A stretch of DNA of 32,444 nt, taken from contig JAUSKM010000017.1 in NCBI GenBank assembly GCA_030646955.1, positions 1 through 32,444 of the forward strand, read 5' to 3'. A program made the translations under genes and the position numbers. Below are positions 7,580 to 14,805 of this stretch, piece by piece; position 1 is the first letter of the stretch, and every line of letters starts with the position of its first letter. The notes under the pieces were generated by a model, which saw only the letters and a list, made by a program, of their open reading frames with translations, was not told the DNA's origin and ran no database searches. Source of the stretch: a bacterium (GTDB taxonomy: Bacteria; Patescibacteriota; Patescibacteriia; JACPHY01).

Positions 7580-9109
7580 ATGCCCGGGGCATTTTTGTTG
7601 ATCATCGGCGGCGTCGCGCTCCTCGGTATCGGGGGGGCGCTGGGGTACGCCTATCGGCACATCGCCGCGCAGAAGCGCGTAGGCGGAGCGGAGAAAAAGG
7701 CGGAGGAAATCATGGCGGATGCCAAACGCCGCGAACGCGAGTTCCTCCTGAAAGCGAAGGAGAAGGGACTGCAGATCGTGGACGAGGCCAAGCGCGAGGA
7801 AACCGAACGTCGTCGCGATCTCCAGCAAATCCAGCAGCGCTTGGAGCAGCGCGAGGCGAAGTTCGACGGCAAGCTCCTGGAGCTTGAAGAGAAACAGACG
7901 AAGGTTGAGGCGGCACGAGAGAAGCTGACGGTTGCAAAAGACAAGCTCGAAGCGCTGCGCGTGGAGGAGGAACGAAAACTGGAAGAAATTGCTGGTCTGC
8001 CGCGCGCGGAAGCCGAAGCGCGTCTCTTGGCGCGCGTGGAGGAGGAGTCAAAGGATGCGCTCATGAGCCGCATTCGCAAGCTCGACGCGATTTCAACGGA
8101 GGAATGGGAACGCCGGGCGCACATTGAGCTGTCCACGGCACTCCAGCGTGTCGCGTCGTCCCACTCCGTGGAGACCACCACCACCTCCGTGAAGCTCCCG
8201 TCCGACGACATGAAGGGACGCATCATCGGCAAGGAGGGACGCAACATCAAGGCGATTGAGCACCTCACCGGGTGCGAGATTGTCGTGGACGAGACACCGA
8301 TGACCATCCTTATTTCTGGCTTCTCGCCGGTCCGCCGCCAAGTGGCGCGCCGCGCGCTGGAAGATCTCATTAAAGACGGCCGCATCCACCCCGCGCGAGT
8401 GGAAGAGGCGGTAGCCACAGCAAAAAAGGACCTCGCCTCGGACATCAAGAAAGCGGGCGAGGAGGCGCTCTTTGAGCTGGGTATTGCGGGCGTGGATCCC
8501 AAGCTCACCCAGATTCTCGGACGGCTCAAGTACCGCACGAGCTACGGCCAGAACGTACTCCACCATTCCGTGGAGGTGGGCACACTCGCAGGCCTCATGG
8601 CGGCGGAGCTCAAACAGAACATTCGGGAGGCCAAGCTGGGCGGCCTCTTCCATGACATTGGCAAGGCCGTGGACCATGACATCCAGGGTACGCATATCGA
8701 AATCGGCTACAACATCCTCAAGAAGTTCACCATGCCAGATGAGGTGTGCTACGCGCCGATTGCGCACCACGAGGACAAGCCGACCACGGTGCTGGGCTGC
8801 ATCATAAAAGCAGCGGACGCAATGTCCGGCGCACGTCCGGGCGCCCGCAAGGATAGCTACGAAGATTACCTCAAGCGCCTCACGGAACTGGAGAACGTTG
8901 CCACGTCGTTCGAGGGCATCGAGAAAGCGTACGCGATTCAGGCCGGACGCGAGATCCGTATCTTCGTCTCGCCATCGCACGCGGATGACTTCCGCATGTA
9001 CCAACTCGCTAAGGACATCGCACGCAAGATCGAGCAAGAACTTACCTACCCGGGCGAAATCAAAGTCACCGCGATCCGCGAATCGCGCGCGGTGGAGTAC
9101 GCTCGCTAA
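7580..9109 (+). CDS. rny: Ribonuclease Y
   Basis: Membrane-anchored endoribonuclease that starts decay of many bacterial mRNAs. Order: an N-terminal membrane helix (FLLIIGGVALLGIGGALGYAY), a long charged coiled coil to about residue 190, a KH domain with GRIIGKEGRNIKAIE, and an HD phosphohydrolase domain with the metal-binding pair in GGLFHDIGKA and the upstream VLHHSVEV. At 509 residues it fits the family (about 510-530). I start at the ATG at 7580, which places the TM helix at the N-terminus; an in-frame GTG at 7559 is possible but sits too close to its AGGGGG. ymdB follows 64 nt later, the classic rny-ymdB pairing. Confidence 0.96.
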   Translation: MPGAFLLIIGGVALLGIGGALGYAYRHIAAQKRVGGAEKKAEEIMADAKRREREFLLKAKEKGLQIVDEAKREETERRRDLQQIQQRLEQREAKFDGKLLELEEKQTKVEAAREKLTVAKDKLEALRVEEERKLEEIAGLPRAEAEARLLARVEEESKDALMSRIRKLDAISTEEWERRAHIELSTALQRVASSHSVETTTTSVKLPSDDMKGRIIGKEGRNIKAIEHLTGCEIVVDETPMTILISGFSPVRRQVARRALEDLIKDGRIHPARVEEAVATAKKDLASDIKKAGEEALFELGIAGVDPKLTQILGRLKYRTSYGQNVLHHSVEVGTLAGLMAAELKQNIREAKLGGLFHDIGKAVDHDIQGTHIEIGYNILKKFTMPDEVCYAPIAHHEDKPTTVLGCIIKAADAMSGARPGARKDSYEDYLKRLTELENVATSFEGIEKAYAIQAGREIRIFVSPSHADDFRMYQLAKDIARKIEQELTYPGEIKVTAIRESRAVEYAR

Positions 9110-9173
9110 TAGACCCGAAACCCGCGCGTGAGACCCGCAAGTATTGCACCTCACGACTCACGTTGGTTGTGTT

Positions 9174-9962
9174 ATGCGTTTCCTCATCTTCGGTGACGTG
9201 GTTGCAAAGATTGGCCGACGGGCGGTTGCGGAGACGCTGCCGGAGCTGCGGCGCGCGTACGCTCCGGATCTCGTGCTGGCGAACATCGAGAACCTTGCGC
9301 ATGGTCTTGGCTTCACGGCGCAGACGGTCAAGGAGCTCCGCGATGCTGGCGTGGACGTGTTCACGGGCGGCAATCACATCTGGCACAAGCCCGAGGGCGT
9401 GGAGCTCCTCCGCGCTGGTACCTTCCCCATCGCCCGGCCGGCCAACTACCCCGCGGGCGCGCCCGGGAACGGGTGGGTACTCCGCTCGGTTGCGGGTACG
9501 GATGTCCTCGTGGTAAACTTGATTGGTAGGGTTTTCATGAAAGATCTGGTGGAGGATCCCTTCCGCACGTTCGACGCGATCCGGGAGGCGCATCCAGCCA
9601 ACGTCATCCTGGTGGATTTCCACGGTGAAACCACCTCGGAGCGCGGTGCGTTCGCGTGGTACGTGGACGGCCGCGCGAGCGTCCTCTACGGCACGCACAC
9701 GCATGTCCCCACGGCCGATGAACGCATCTTCCCGCGTGGAACCGGGTTCATCACCGATGTTGGAATGACCGGCGCGCGCGACTCGGTGATTGGCGTGACG
9801 CCAGAATCCGTGCTCCCGGGATACCTCACCGGTATCGGTACACGATTCGTCTGGCCGGAGTCCGGCATGGCAGTCGTGAACGCGCTTGTTGCAGACGTGG
9901 ACCCCGCTACTGGAAAAACGACGCGCATTGAGCGCATCAAACGAGAAATACCCATCGCGTAG
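9174..9962 (+). CDS. ymdB: YmdB-family metallophosphoesterase
   Basis: Dimetal phosphoesterase of the YmdB/TIGR00282 family; Bacillus members hydrolyse 2',3'-cyclic nucleotides and influence RNase Y-dependent gene expression. Visible motifs: FGDVVAKIGRRAV at the N-terminus, ANIENLAHGLG, GGNHIW, DFHGETTSE, and GTHTHVPTADERIFP followed by GFITDVGMTG. These supply the Asp, Glu, Asn and His ligands expected of the family. The family's GNHTWD appears as GNHIWH here, a small deviation outside the main ligands. I start at the ATG at 9174 (262 residues), since the match begins with MRFLIFGDVV. It follows rny and precedes the HU gene, all on the plus strand. Confidence 0.93.
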   Translation: MRFLIFGDVVAKIGRRAVAETLPELRRAYAPDLVLANIENLAHGLGFTAQTVKELRDAGVDVFTGGNHIWHKPEGVELLRAGTFPIARPANYPAGAPGNGWVLRSVAGTDVLVVNLIGRVFMKDLVEDPFRTFDAIREAHPANVILVDFHGETTSERGAFAWYVDGRASVLYGTHTHVPTADERIFPRGTGFITDVGMTGARDSVIGVTPESVLPGYLTGIGTRFVWPESGMAVVNALVADVDPATGKTTRIERIKREIPIA

Positions 9963-9964
9963 CC

Positions 9965-9982
9965 ATGGCCAAGCAGCTATGA
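9965..9982 (+). other. Five-codon mini-ORF overlapping the HU start
   Basis: ATG GCC AAG CAG CTA TGA begins 2 nt after the ymdB stop, and its TGA overlaps the HU ATG as ATGA. HU has no SD of its own, so ribosomes finishing this frame could reinitiate there. It may equally be chance. Confidence 0.3.
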
Positions 9983-10329
9983 ATAAAGCTCAACTCGCAG
10001 ACGTCGTCGCGGCAAAGATGAACCTGTCAAAACGGCAGGCGGAGGATACCATCTCGCTCATCTTTGACACCATCGTGGACATGCTCCAATCCGGCGGCGA
10101 GGTGACCATCACCGGATTCGGCGCCTTCGAATCCCGCGTCCGCAAAGGACGCACCGGCGTCAACCCGCGCAACCCGGCGCAACGCATCCAGATTGACCCC
10201 GTCCGCGTCGCCAAGTTCCGCGCCGGCAAGACACTCAAGGACGCACTACGCGTCAAACCCCCCGGCACCGTGCTCTCCATGATGAGCGAACCCGTCCCAG
10301 AACCGCCCGCCATGGTGCCCACGCTCTAG
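9979..10329 (+). CDS. HU/IHF-family DNA-binding protein
   Basis: Small nucleoid protein that bends DNA as a dimer. The N-terminal helices (KAQLADVVAAKMNLSKRQAEDTISLIFDTI) are followed by the beta-saddle GFGAFESRVRKGRTGVNP and the DNA-intercalating arm tip NPRNP. The closing segment AKFRAGKTLKDAL is typical. Its 116 residues exceed the usual 90-95 because of a Pro/Met-rich tail (SMMSEPVPEPPAMVPTL). The ATG at 9979 gives the canonical MNKAQLAD start; the track start at 9886 lies within ymdB. HU and IHF subunits cannot be separated from sequence alone. A strong hairpin terminator follows. Confidence 0.93.
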   Translation: MNKAQLADVVAAKMNLSKRQAEDTISLIFDTIVDMLQSGGEVTITGFGAFESRVRKGRTGVNPRNPAQRIQIDPVRVAKFRAGKTLKDALRVKPPGTVLSMMSEPVPEPPAMVPTL

Positions 10330-10341
10330 AGAAATCACCAA

Positions 10342-10374
10342 CCAAAACACCCCTCCATTGGAGGGGTGTTTTGG
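10342..10374. terminator. Bidirectional intrinsic terminator after the HU gene
   Basis: A perfect 15-bp stem (CCAAAACACCCCTCC with GGAGGGGTGTTTTGG) closes an ATT loop. The A-rich and T-rich stem ends suit termination on both strands, between the HU gene and the convergent PH-domain gene. Confidence 0.9.
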
Positions 10375-10391
10375 TGTTTGCTTGCTAAAAA

Positions 10392-10925
10392 TTAAAGTCC
10401 TTGATTTTTGGAATGACGAGCGCGTTGAACGAGTTCATCGCGAAGTTGCTCGGCAGTTTCTCGAGAGAGTGCCGGCAATCGGCCTTCTGCACGCATGCCC
10501 GCTGCACCAAATCGAGATACGGTTGCGCTGGCTCCGGCGGTCTGAAGGTTCAGATCGGAAAGTCCGAGGATACGAGCCAAGATTCCGCGATAGATGTCAA
10601 CATTCTGGATACGGTCGTAAGGAATGGTTACATACTTTTTGTAGATAACCCCAAGTTCTTTACGAAATCCAGCATCAGTAAGTTCGTATCGGTAGAAGTG
10701 ATAGGTGAGTTTCGCCCAAACAAAGCACAACACGAGGAATGCCGGGATGATCATCCACAACCAATTCAGGAAACCGAACGAAAACTCGCCACTACGGTCA
10801 AAACTTCCATTAATGCCGCCCAAGAACGCTGACCCCCAAATACTCAAAAAAAACATGACAATGGACCAGCGCAAAACAAAACCAACGAAGAAGAACCAGA
10901 CTGCTTTGGGGTCAAGGTGTTTCAT
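10392..10925 (-). CDS. Membrane protein with bacterial PH domain (YdbS/DUF304-like)
   Basis: 177 residues. Two hydrophobic segments (AVWFFFVGFVLRWSIVMFFLSIW and FLNWLWMIIPAFLVLCFVWAKL) form a membrane hairpin. A soluble domain follows, with YELTDAGFRKELGVIYKKYVTIPYDRIQNVDIYRGILARILGLSDLNL split over its strands. The pattern of a YxLTDxxxxxxxG strand followed by IPYxRIQxVxxxxxxxxRxxGLxxL is characteristic of the bPH2 (YdbS-like) family. Its role is poorly defined, probably at the membrane. It lies downstream of tRNA-Lys on the same strand. The ATG at 10925 has no clear SD. Confidence 0.85.
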   Translation of the reverse strand: MKHLDPKAVWFFFVGFVLRWSIVMFFLSIWGSAFLGGINGSFDRSGEFSFGFLNWLWMIIPAFLVLCFVWAKLTYHFYRYELTDAGFRKELGVIYKKYVTIPYDRIQNVDIYRGILARILGLSDLNLQTAGASATVSRFGAAGMRAEGRLPALSRETAEQLRDELVQRARHSKNQGL

Positions 10926-10990
10926 ACATGTACAAATGGGACGTCAGCGAAAGAATCGACCAGCTTTCCAAAAACCCTTGAATCGTATCG

Positions 10991-11065
10991 TGGTGCGCCG
11001 CCCGGGGCTCGAACCCGGAACCTTATCCTTAAGAGGGATCTGCTCTACCATTGAGCTAGCGGCGC
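10991..11065 (-). tRNA. tRNA-Lys (anticodon CTT)
   Basis: Folded by hand: acceptor GCGCCGC/GCGGCGC, D stem GCTC/GAGC, anticodon loop CTCTTAA giving CTT, T arm CCGGG-TTCGAGC-CCCGG, discriminator A and an encoded CCA. The anticodon stem's outer pair is G-A; all other pairs are good. Confidence 0.95.
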
Positions 11066-11174
11066 ATGGGAGGAAATCGAGCGCGTCTGGTCTGTGGTAT
11101 GTAATTGAACACGCAACATGACCATACGCGATCCAATCTGTTGGAATGTCCGGTCGAAACGTGTGCGACTTCAC

Positions 11175-11246
11175 TGCGCCCGGAGGGATTCGAACCCCCA
11201 ATAACAGGTTCGAAGCCTGTCGTGATATCCATTTCACTACGGGCGC
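11175..11246 (-). tRNA. tRNA-Arg (anticodon TCG)
   Basis: Acceptor GCGCCCG/CGGGCGC, D stem GTGA/TCAC, anticodon stem ACAGG/CCTGT with loop CTTCGAA giving TCG, and T arm GGGGG-TTCGAAT-CCCTC. The 3' end reads A then GTG, so CCA is not encoded here, unlike tRNA-Lys and tRNA-Glu in the same window. Confidence 0.93.
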
Positions 11247-11295
11247 GGATAGAATAATACGAGCTACCCTTCCTCACCACTCATTCCACAGCACG

Positions 11296-11994
11296 TTACG
11301 TCCACCCTTTCGCAATGAGACCATTGTGTGCGGCGGACATCTGGGCCTCTTGCTTGGAGGTACCATCGCCAGTAGCTACCTGCTCGCTCTTCAGGAAGAT
11401 GCCGACGGTGAACCGCTTGGCGTGATCCGGCCCTTCCTCCTTGAGCACGCGGTAGTTGGGTGTGATGCCCATGCGCTCCTGCGCGATCTCCTGGAAGCGC
11501 GACTTCGCATCAATGTGCGCGCCCGTCTTCAGGATCTCGGGGAGCTTGGGGAGGAGAACACGGAGGAGGAACTCCTTCGCCATGCCCCATCCCTGATCCA
11601 TGTACATGGCGCCAACCAGCGACTCAAACGCATTGGCCAGAATGTACGCGCGCGCCTTCCCCGTCTCCTTGGCCTCCCCTTTCGAGAGGAGCAGAAACGG
11701 CTCCACGTTGAGTGCGCGACAAACGTCCGAGAGCATATTCGCATTCACCAGCGCCGCACGCCAATTCGTCAGCTCGCCCTCCGGCTTTTTAGGGAAAGAG
11801 GCAAAAAGGTACTCCGTCACAACCAGCTCGATCACTGCGTCGCCCAGAAACTCCAGGCGCTCGTTGTGATCCGTGGGGTGCTCCGGGTGCTCGTTGAGGT
11901 ACGAACGGTGCGTCAGCGCCTCCGTGAGGTGCTTCTGCTCCTGGAATTGAACGCCAAGTTCTTCTTCGAGTGCGCGGAATTCGCCGGTTTGCAT
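11296..11994 (-). CDS. rnc: Ribonuclease III
   Basis: Double-strand-specific endoribonuclease that processes rRNA precursors and structured mRNAs. The RNase III signature NERLEFLGDAVIELVV carries the catalytic Glu and Asp. The second acidic cluster is in ANAFESLVGAMYMDQGW. The dsRNA-binding domain runs from about residue 160 (DAKSRFQEIAQERMG) to GTSKQEAQMSAAHNGL at the C-terminus. At 232 residues it is full length. It is third in an rpmF-nusB-rnc arrangement on the minus strand, followed by two tRNA genes. The ATG at 11994 is adopted; no good SD is seen. Confidence 0.97.
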   Translation of the reverse strand: MQTGEFRALEEELGVQFQEQKHLTEALTHRSYLNEHPEHPTDHNERLEFLGDAVIELVVTEYLFASFPKKPEGELTNWRAALVNANMLSDVCRALNVEPFLLLSKGEAKETGKARAYILANAFESLVGAMYMDQGWGMAKEFLLRVLLPKLPEILKTGAHIDAKSRFQEIAQERMGITPNYRVLKEEGPDHAKRFTVGIFLKSEQVATGDGTSKQEAQMSAAHNGLIAKGWT

Positions 11995-12064
11995 GTGGTG
12001 ATGAAGCGAGCATCACGACGCGCGAATGGGCCGCCCCATTCCCCCATCATGATGCGCACTCCGG

Positions 12065-12631
12065 TTACGATTCCTCCGATTGCACATCCTCCGCCACCTC
12101 TTCCTCCACCGCATCGTCCGTTTCCTTCATTGCCTCCCCGAGCACTCTGTTCTGCGGTACATCATTCTCCTGCTCCTTCTGCTCCACCGCATCCCCCTCA
12201 TCCGTCACCTCACCCTTTGCCAGCATATCCTTGAAGATAGCGCCGAGCACGCCATTCACAAACTTGCCCGACGCATCGCCGCCGAATGTCTTGGCAAGCT
12301 CAATCGCTTCATTGATCGCCACTTTGGGCGGCACCTGCCGATCGCCAAACTTCAATTCAAAGATGCCGATGCGGATGACGTTGCGATCCACATTCGTAAT
12401 CTGCTCGATCGGCCAATGTGGCGCCCACTGCTGGATGAACGCATCAATCTCCTCCCGATGCTGCACGACGCCATCCGCGAGATCGTGCGCGAACGCAGCA
12501 TCCTCCACGCCGGGCGCAAACTCGCGCACGTTCCCCGCGACGATGCTCGGGAGGTCGTCCGGCTGTCCGTTGAAATCCCACTGGAACAACGATTGCATGG
12601 CGACCGTGCGCAGGAGGTGGCGGTTGGCCAT
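12065..12631 (-). CDS. nusB: Transcription antitermination factor NusB with acidic C-terminal extension
   Basis: RNA-binding partner of NusE (S10) in the antitermination complex on rRNA operons. The N-terminus [20 protein letters not shown] and the later segments [18 protein letters not shown] and [32 protein letters not shown] match the all-helical NusB fold. The conserved core ends near residue 140. About 45 further residues are strongly acidic (ending [14 protein letters not shown]), which is unusual; the total is 188 against a usual 130-150. It sits between rpmF and rnc, 39 nt after rpmF. The 5' flank is CT-rich with no SD. Confidence 0.93.
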   Translation of the reverse strand: MANRHLLRTVAMQSLFQWDFNGQPDDLPSIVAGNVREFAPGVEDAAFAHDLADGVVQHREEIDAFIQQWAPHWPIEQITNVDRNVIRIGIFELKFGDRQVPPKVAINEAIELAKTFGGDASGKFVNGVLGAIFKDMLAKGEVTDEGDAVEQKEQENDVPQNRVLGEAMKETDDAVEEEVAEDVQSEES

Positions 12632-12670
12632 AGAGAGGAGAAGGTGCTGGAGCGAATGAACGGAGGTACG

Positions 12671-12895
12671 TTAGCGTTTGCCGGATCGCGCTGTCTTTGC
12701 TGTCGGAGGTGCCTTGCGAGCGCGAACCGTGACGACAGCCCTGCCGTTGTACATCCCGCATGCCGCGCACGCACGATGCGGAATAGACGGCTTCCCGCAT
12801 GATGCGCATGCGGCGAGATTGGTCTTCTTCAATGCGTGATGCGACCGACGACGTTTCCGATGCGATGAGGTCCTCCGATGCCCAGGAAGTGCCAT
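12671..12895 (-). CDS. rpmF: Ribosomal protein bL32
   Basis: Large-subunit ribosomal protein. 74 residues with the typical basic N-terminus MALPGHRRTSSHRKRRRSHH, then a zinc ribbon CASC...CAAC and GMYNGRAVV, matching the conserved C-G-x-Y-x-G-R end of L32. The C-terminus has a short basic, Lys/Ala-rich tail. It is first in the rpmF-nusB-rnc group. Upstream lies a small inverted-repeat region of TAGC/CTAG blocks. Confidence 0.95.
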   Translation of the reverse strand: MALPGHRRTSSHRKRRRSHHALKKTNLAACASCGKPSIPHRACAACGMYNGRAVVTVRARKAPPTAKTARSGKR

Positions 12896-12908
12896 ACGTT
12901 GTAGTTTG

Positions 12909-12953
12909 CTAGTTGCGAACGGTCTAGTAGCTAGAAACTAGCAGCTAGAAGCT
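12909..12953. repeat. CTAG/AGCT-block inverted repeat upstream of rpmF
   Basis: Short blocks GCTAG, CTAGTAGCTAG, AAA and CTAGCAGCTAGAAGC lie in alternating orientation and can fold as imperfect hairpins. Similar AGCT/TAGC blocks occur directly upstream of infB and of the MBL-fold gene at 18449. Confidence 0.55.
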
Positions 12954-12984
12954 CAATTTCCCTGTATGCCCACCGTATCAAAGC

Positions 12985-13013
12985 TTGACGGGGCATGCAA
13001 GAGCCGGTACGGT
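12985..13013 (+). promoter_or_regulatory. Strong promoter of the 13046 gene (TTGACG-17-TACGGT)
   Basis: TTGACG at 12985 and TACGGT at 13008 are exactly 17 nt apart. The same architecture occurs at 13836, 27133 and 28743. It places the start of transcription near 13020, which excludes the track's upstream start codon. Confidence 0.7.
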
Positions 13014-13045
13014 TCTGGCAGACCTTTCACAATAAGGAGCAGCGC

Positions 13046-13783
13046 ATGGGCAGTACGTCCAACCGGACCACCACATTGACGATCAACGACATCAAGCGAG
13101 CGCGGGCATGGATCGACGCAATCCGCACCGCCAAGCGCATCGACCCGTCACACTCCCACCCCCTCATCGCCGATGCCGTCCGGAGAGACATGTTCGACGC
13201 GGGCCCCGTCATGCACCGCGCGGATGGACTATTCCTCCAGATCGCCGTCCAGCAGCACTGTGACTGGTTTGTCGTACACCATGGCACGCGCGAACCGGCG
13301 CCCATCCACGACCTCCTCGTTGCCGTGTTTACGCGCTTCATCGACGTGACGGACTGCGATGAAACCATCCACAAACATCGCACCACCGCCGAAGCATACT
13401 TCGATGTGTTCACCAGCACCGATGCGTTCTGCGAGCTCTGCGCAAATCGCATGTTCGAACTCATCCCGCTGGGCGCCCGACGAGACATGGTCGATCCGTT
13501 CGTCGAGCAGCGCGTCCATCAGTGTCTCCAGTTCGACACCTGCGACCACCGCACCGTGCACAGGGCCATGGCTGCCGCGCTCTGGTTCCTCGCGCATGCA
13601 TCCCTGTCCGATGCAGAGAAACGCGCCATCATTACCGATCGGCTTGCGGGACACCTCCCGCTCCGCGGATACTTCGGATGTCTCGACTGGATCCCCGCAA
13701 TCGCCCGCACGCTGGTGGAGGACGCCCTACGCGACGAACCGCTCATCATCCCCGACCGCCACCCGGAGCCGGAGGGCGAGTAG
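13046..13783 (+). CDS. Unrecognised 245-residue protein
   Basis: I do not recognise this protein. From the ATG at 13046, preceded by AAGGAG at 6-nt spacing, it has 245 residues. It appears soluble: no signal peptide or TM helix, mostly helical in character, and rich in His, Asp and Arg. Scattered Cys/His are present (QQHCDWFVVHHG, FCELCANRMFE) but do not form a clear metal site; the CELC pair has no second pair. The C-terminus is acidic and Pro-rich. The track's 262-residue version starts upstream of the predicted transcription start and is rejected. It has its own promoter and terminator-like hairpin, so it is probably monocistronic. Confidence 0.7.
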   Translation: MGSTSNRTTTLTINDIKRARAWIDAIRTAKRIDPSHSHPLIADAVRRDMFDAGPVMHRADGLFLQIAVQQHCDWFVVHHGTREPAPIHDLLVAVFTRFIDVTDCDETIHKHRTTAEAYFDVFTSTDAFCELCANRMFELIPLGARRDMVDPFVEQRVHQCLQFDTCDHRTVHRAMAAALWFLAHASLSDAEKRAIITDRLAGHLPLRGYFGCLDWIPAIARTLVEDALRDEPLIIPDRHPEPEGE

Positions 13784-13795
13784 GAGTAGCACGCA

Positions 13796-13822
13796 CCACC
13801 CACCCCATGCCGGGGTGTGTGG
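13796..13822 (+). terminator. Terminator-like hairpin after the 13046 gene
   Basis: CCACCCACCCC, an ATGCC loop and GGGGTGTGTGG form an 11-bp stem with one mismatch. There is no T-tract. It is nearly identical to the hairpin at 14332. Confidence 0.6.
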
Positions 13823-13835
13823 AAACTTGAGACGC

Positions 13836-13864
13836 TTGACACCGTGCGCAGCATTCTGTACGGT
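13836..13864 (+). promoter_or_regulatory. Strong promoter of the 13905 gene (TTGACA-17-TACGGT)
   Basis: A perfect -35 TTGACA at 13836 is followed after 17 nt by TACGGT at 13859. It matches the module upstream of the 13046, 27216 and 28824 genes. Confidence 0.75.
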
Positions 13865-13904
13865 GCAAGCAGTCCGTTTCAACCCACGGACATGCGGAGG
13901 TTGT

Positions 13905-14267
13905 GTGGCGAAGACGAAGAAAAGAAACCGCCGAGGTACGGCGGACGTGACGGCCGCGCTCAAGCTGTTCCACACGTACTGCGACGGCGCCGAAGGACGG
14001 TCCATCGAAGAGATGCTGCGCGACAGCGGCTCGACAACGCTGACTCCGCTCGAGGAAGATCTGCGGCGCAGAAGCGAGCAGAGGATCCTGGATGCGCTCC
14101 TCCCCCGCATGCCCGAAGCGGCGCGCCAGGAGGCACGTACCGAGATTGCCGACGCCGCAACCTACATCATTGTCGTCCAGCGTGCGATGATGCGTGCCTT
14201 CAGAGAGGCACCCGCCAAACGCCGCTCGAAGCAGGTCATGAGCGCCAACGACACGAACGCGCCCTGA
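13905..14267 (+). CDS. Unrecognised 120-residue basic/helical protein
   Basis: Not recognised. I start at the GTG at 13905 because it lies just downstream of GGAGG and of a near-consensus promoter; the track's frame, opened far upstream inside the preceding gene, is not credible. The product has a strongly basic N-terminus (AKTKKRNRRG), then mostly predicted helix, including EEMLRDSG and LEEDLRRRSEQRILDALLP. A second basic patch lies near the end (KRRSKQ). No cysteine motif or TM helix is seen. A nucleic-acid-binding role is conceivable from charge alone but unsupported. It has its own promoter and a perfect intrinsic terminator. Confidence 0.65.
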   Translation: MAKTKKRNRRGTADVTAALKLFHTYCDGAEGRSIEEMLRDSGSTTLTPLEEDLRRRSEQRILDALLPRMPEAARQEARTEIADAATYIIVVQRAMMRAFREAPAKRRSKQVMSANDTNAP

Positions 14268-14331
14268 CCAACAGCCGGAATCAACTCCGGCCGCAAACCA
14301 TGTAGCTCGGTGAGCGTCGGCTCATCCCACA

Positions 14332-14368
14332 CCACCCACCCCATGCCGGGGTGGGTGGAATCTTTTTT
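14332..14368 (+). terminator. Intrinsic terminator after the 13905 gene
   Basis: A perfect 11-bp stem (CCACCCACCCC with GGGGTGGGTGG) with an ATGCC loop is followed by AATC and TTTTTT. Confidence 0.93.
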
Positions 14369-14390
14369 GTATTCTGTCATTCACTGCACT

Positions 14391-14774
14391 CCGTCATTGC
14401 GAGCCCGCGAAGCAACCGCACACGGCACCATGCGCTCACGACACGATTGTTTCGTACAAGTCACTCCATTGAGGATTCTCTCTTTCAATGAGCGCAACTT
14501 TCTGTGCGCGCGATCCGCCCTTCAACTGCTTCTCGCGGGCGATTGCTTCGTCTACCCTTGCAAACACTTCGACGTGGACAAGCTTGTTGATGTTGTAGCG
14601 CTTCGTAAAACCGTCAACCAATTTCTCACGATGCTCGTGCACCCTCCGTGCGAGTGCATTTGTTACTCCAACATAGGTCACTGTGTTCCATTTGTTGGTG
14701 AGTATGTAAACGCAGTAGGTTCCTTCTTTCGCCATAGTACCGCGTGCGATTGCTTCGCGGGCTCGCAATGACGG
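14391..14774. mobile_element. 384-bp element: GIY-YIG nuclease gene between 42-bp terminal inverted repeats
   Basis: The left end starts CCGTCATTGCGAGCCCGCGA at 14391. The right end, read inward on the minus strand from 14774, starts with the same 20 bases. By eye the inverted ends match at 38 of 42 positions, all four differences being transitions. The nuclease ORF fills almost all of the interior: its start codon lies inside the right repeat's inner edge and its stop 4 nt inside the left repeat. No target-site duplication is evident in the flanks. It sits between the convergent 13905 gene and gyrA. The end sequence belongs to the same GTCATT family as the units in leuS, the dehydrogenase gene, tsaD and several intergenic spaces. 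Confidence 0.75.
14436..14735 (-). CDS. GIY-YIG nuclease (UPF0213/YhbQ-like)
   Basis: 99 residues, a single GIY-YIG domain. The first strand is CVYILTNK, the second YVGVTNALARRVHEH (YVG in place of YIG, with the catalytic Arg), then FTKRYNINKLVHVE and EAIAREKQLKGGSR with the expected Glu, and NPQWSDL at the end. Stand-alone proteins of this family are widespread and their cellular role is unclear; some have nuclease activity on branched or single-stranded DNA. I use the ATG at 14735 (MAKEGTYCVYI); the track's extension reads through the terminal repeat. The gene lies almost edge to edge inside inverted repeats, which suggests it acts on those ends (inference). Confidence 0.92.
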   Translation of the reverse strand: MAKEGTYCVYILTNKWNTVTYVGVTNALARRVHEHREKLVDGFTKRYNINKLVHVEVFARVDEAIAREKQLKGGSRAQKVALIERENPQWSDLYETIVS

Positions 14775-14805
14775 AAAAAATGAGGTCCTTCGTCACGGAC
14801 TCCTC
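14775..14805 (-). terminator. Repeat-derived intrinsic terminator after gyrA
   Basis: On the minus strand GAGGAGTCC, an eight-base loop and GGACCTC form a stem with a two-base bulge, followed by ATTTTTT. The sequence is a diverged unit of the dispersed repeat family, closely matching part of the copy inside tsaD (31639-31670). Confidence 0.65.

Noticed and set aside
7134-7580. Known riboswitch or structural RNA (SRP, RNase P, tmRNA) in the infB-rny gap
   Set aside because: No conserved core of these RNAs could be recognised and the length does not fit RNase P.
11146-12234. Plus-strand ORF of 362 codons
   Set aside because: It runs antisense through tRNA-Arg, rnc and nusB; a high-GC shadow frame.
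12995-13045. Upstream start codon for the 13046 gene as in the ORF track
   Set aside because: It lies upstream of, or within, the predicted promoter, and the ATG at 13046 has a proper SD.
14385-14780. Target-site duplication around the GIY-YIG element
   Set aside because: I compared the bases outside both ends (TGCACT and AAAAAAT) and saw no convincing direct repeat, so none is claimed.
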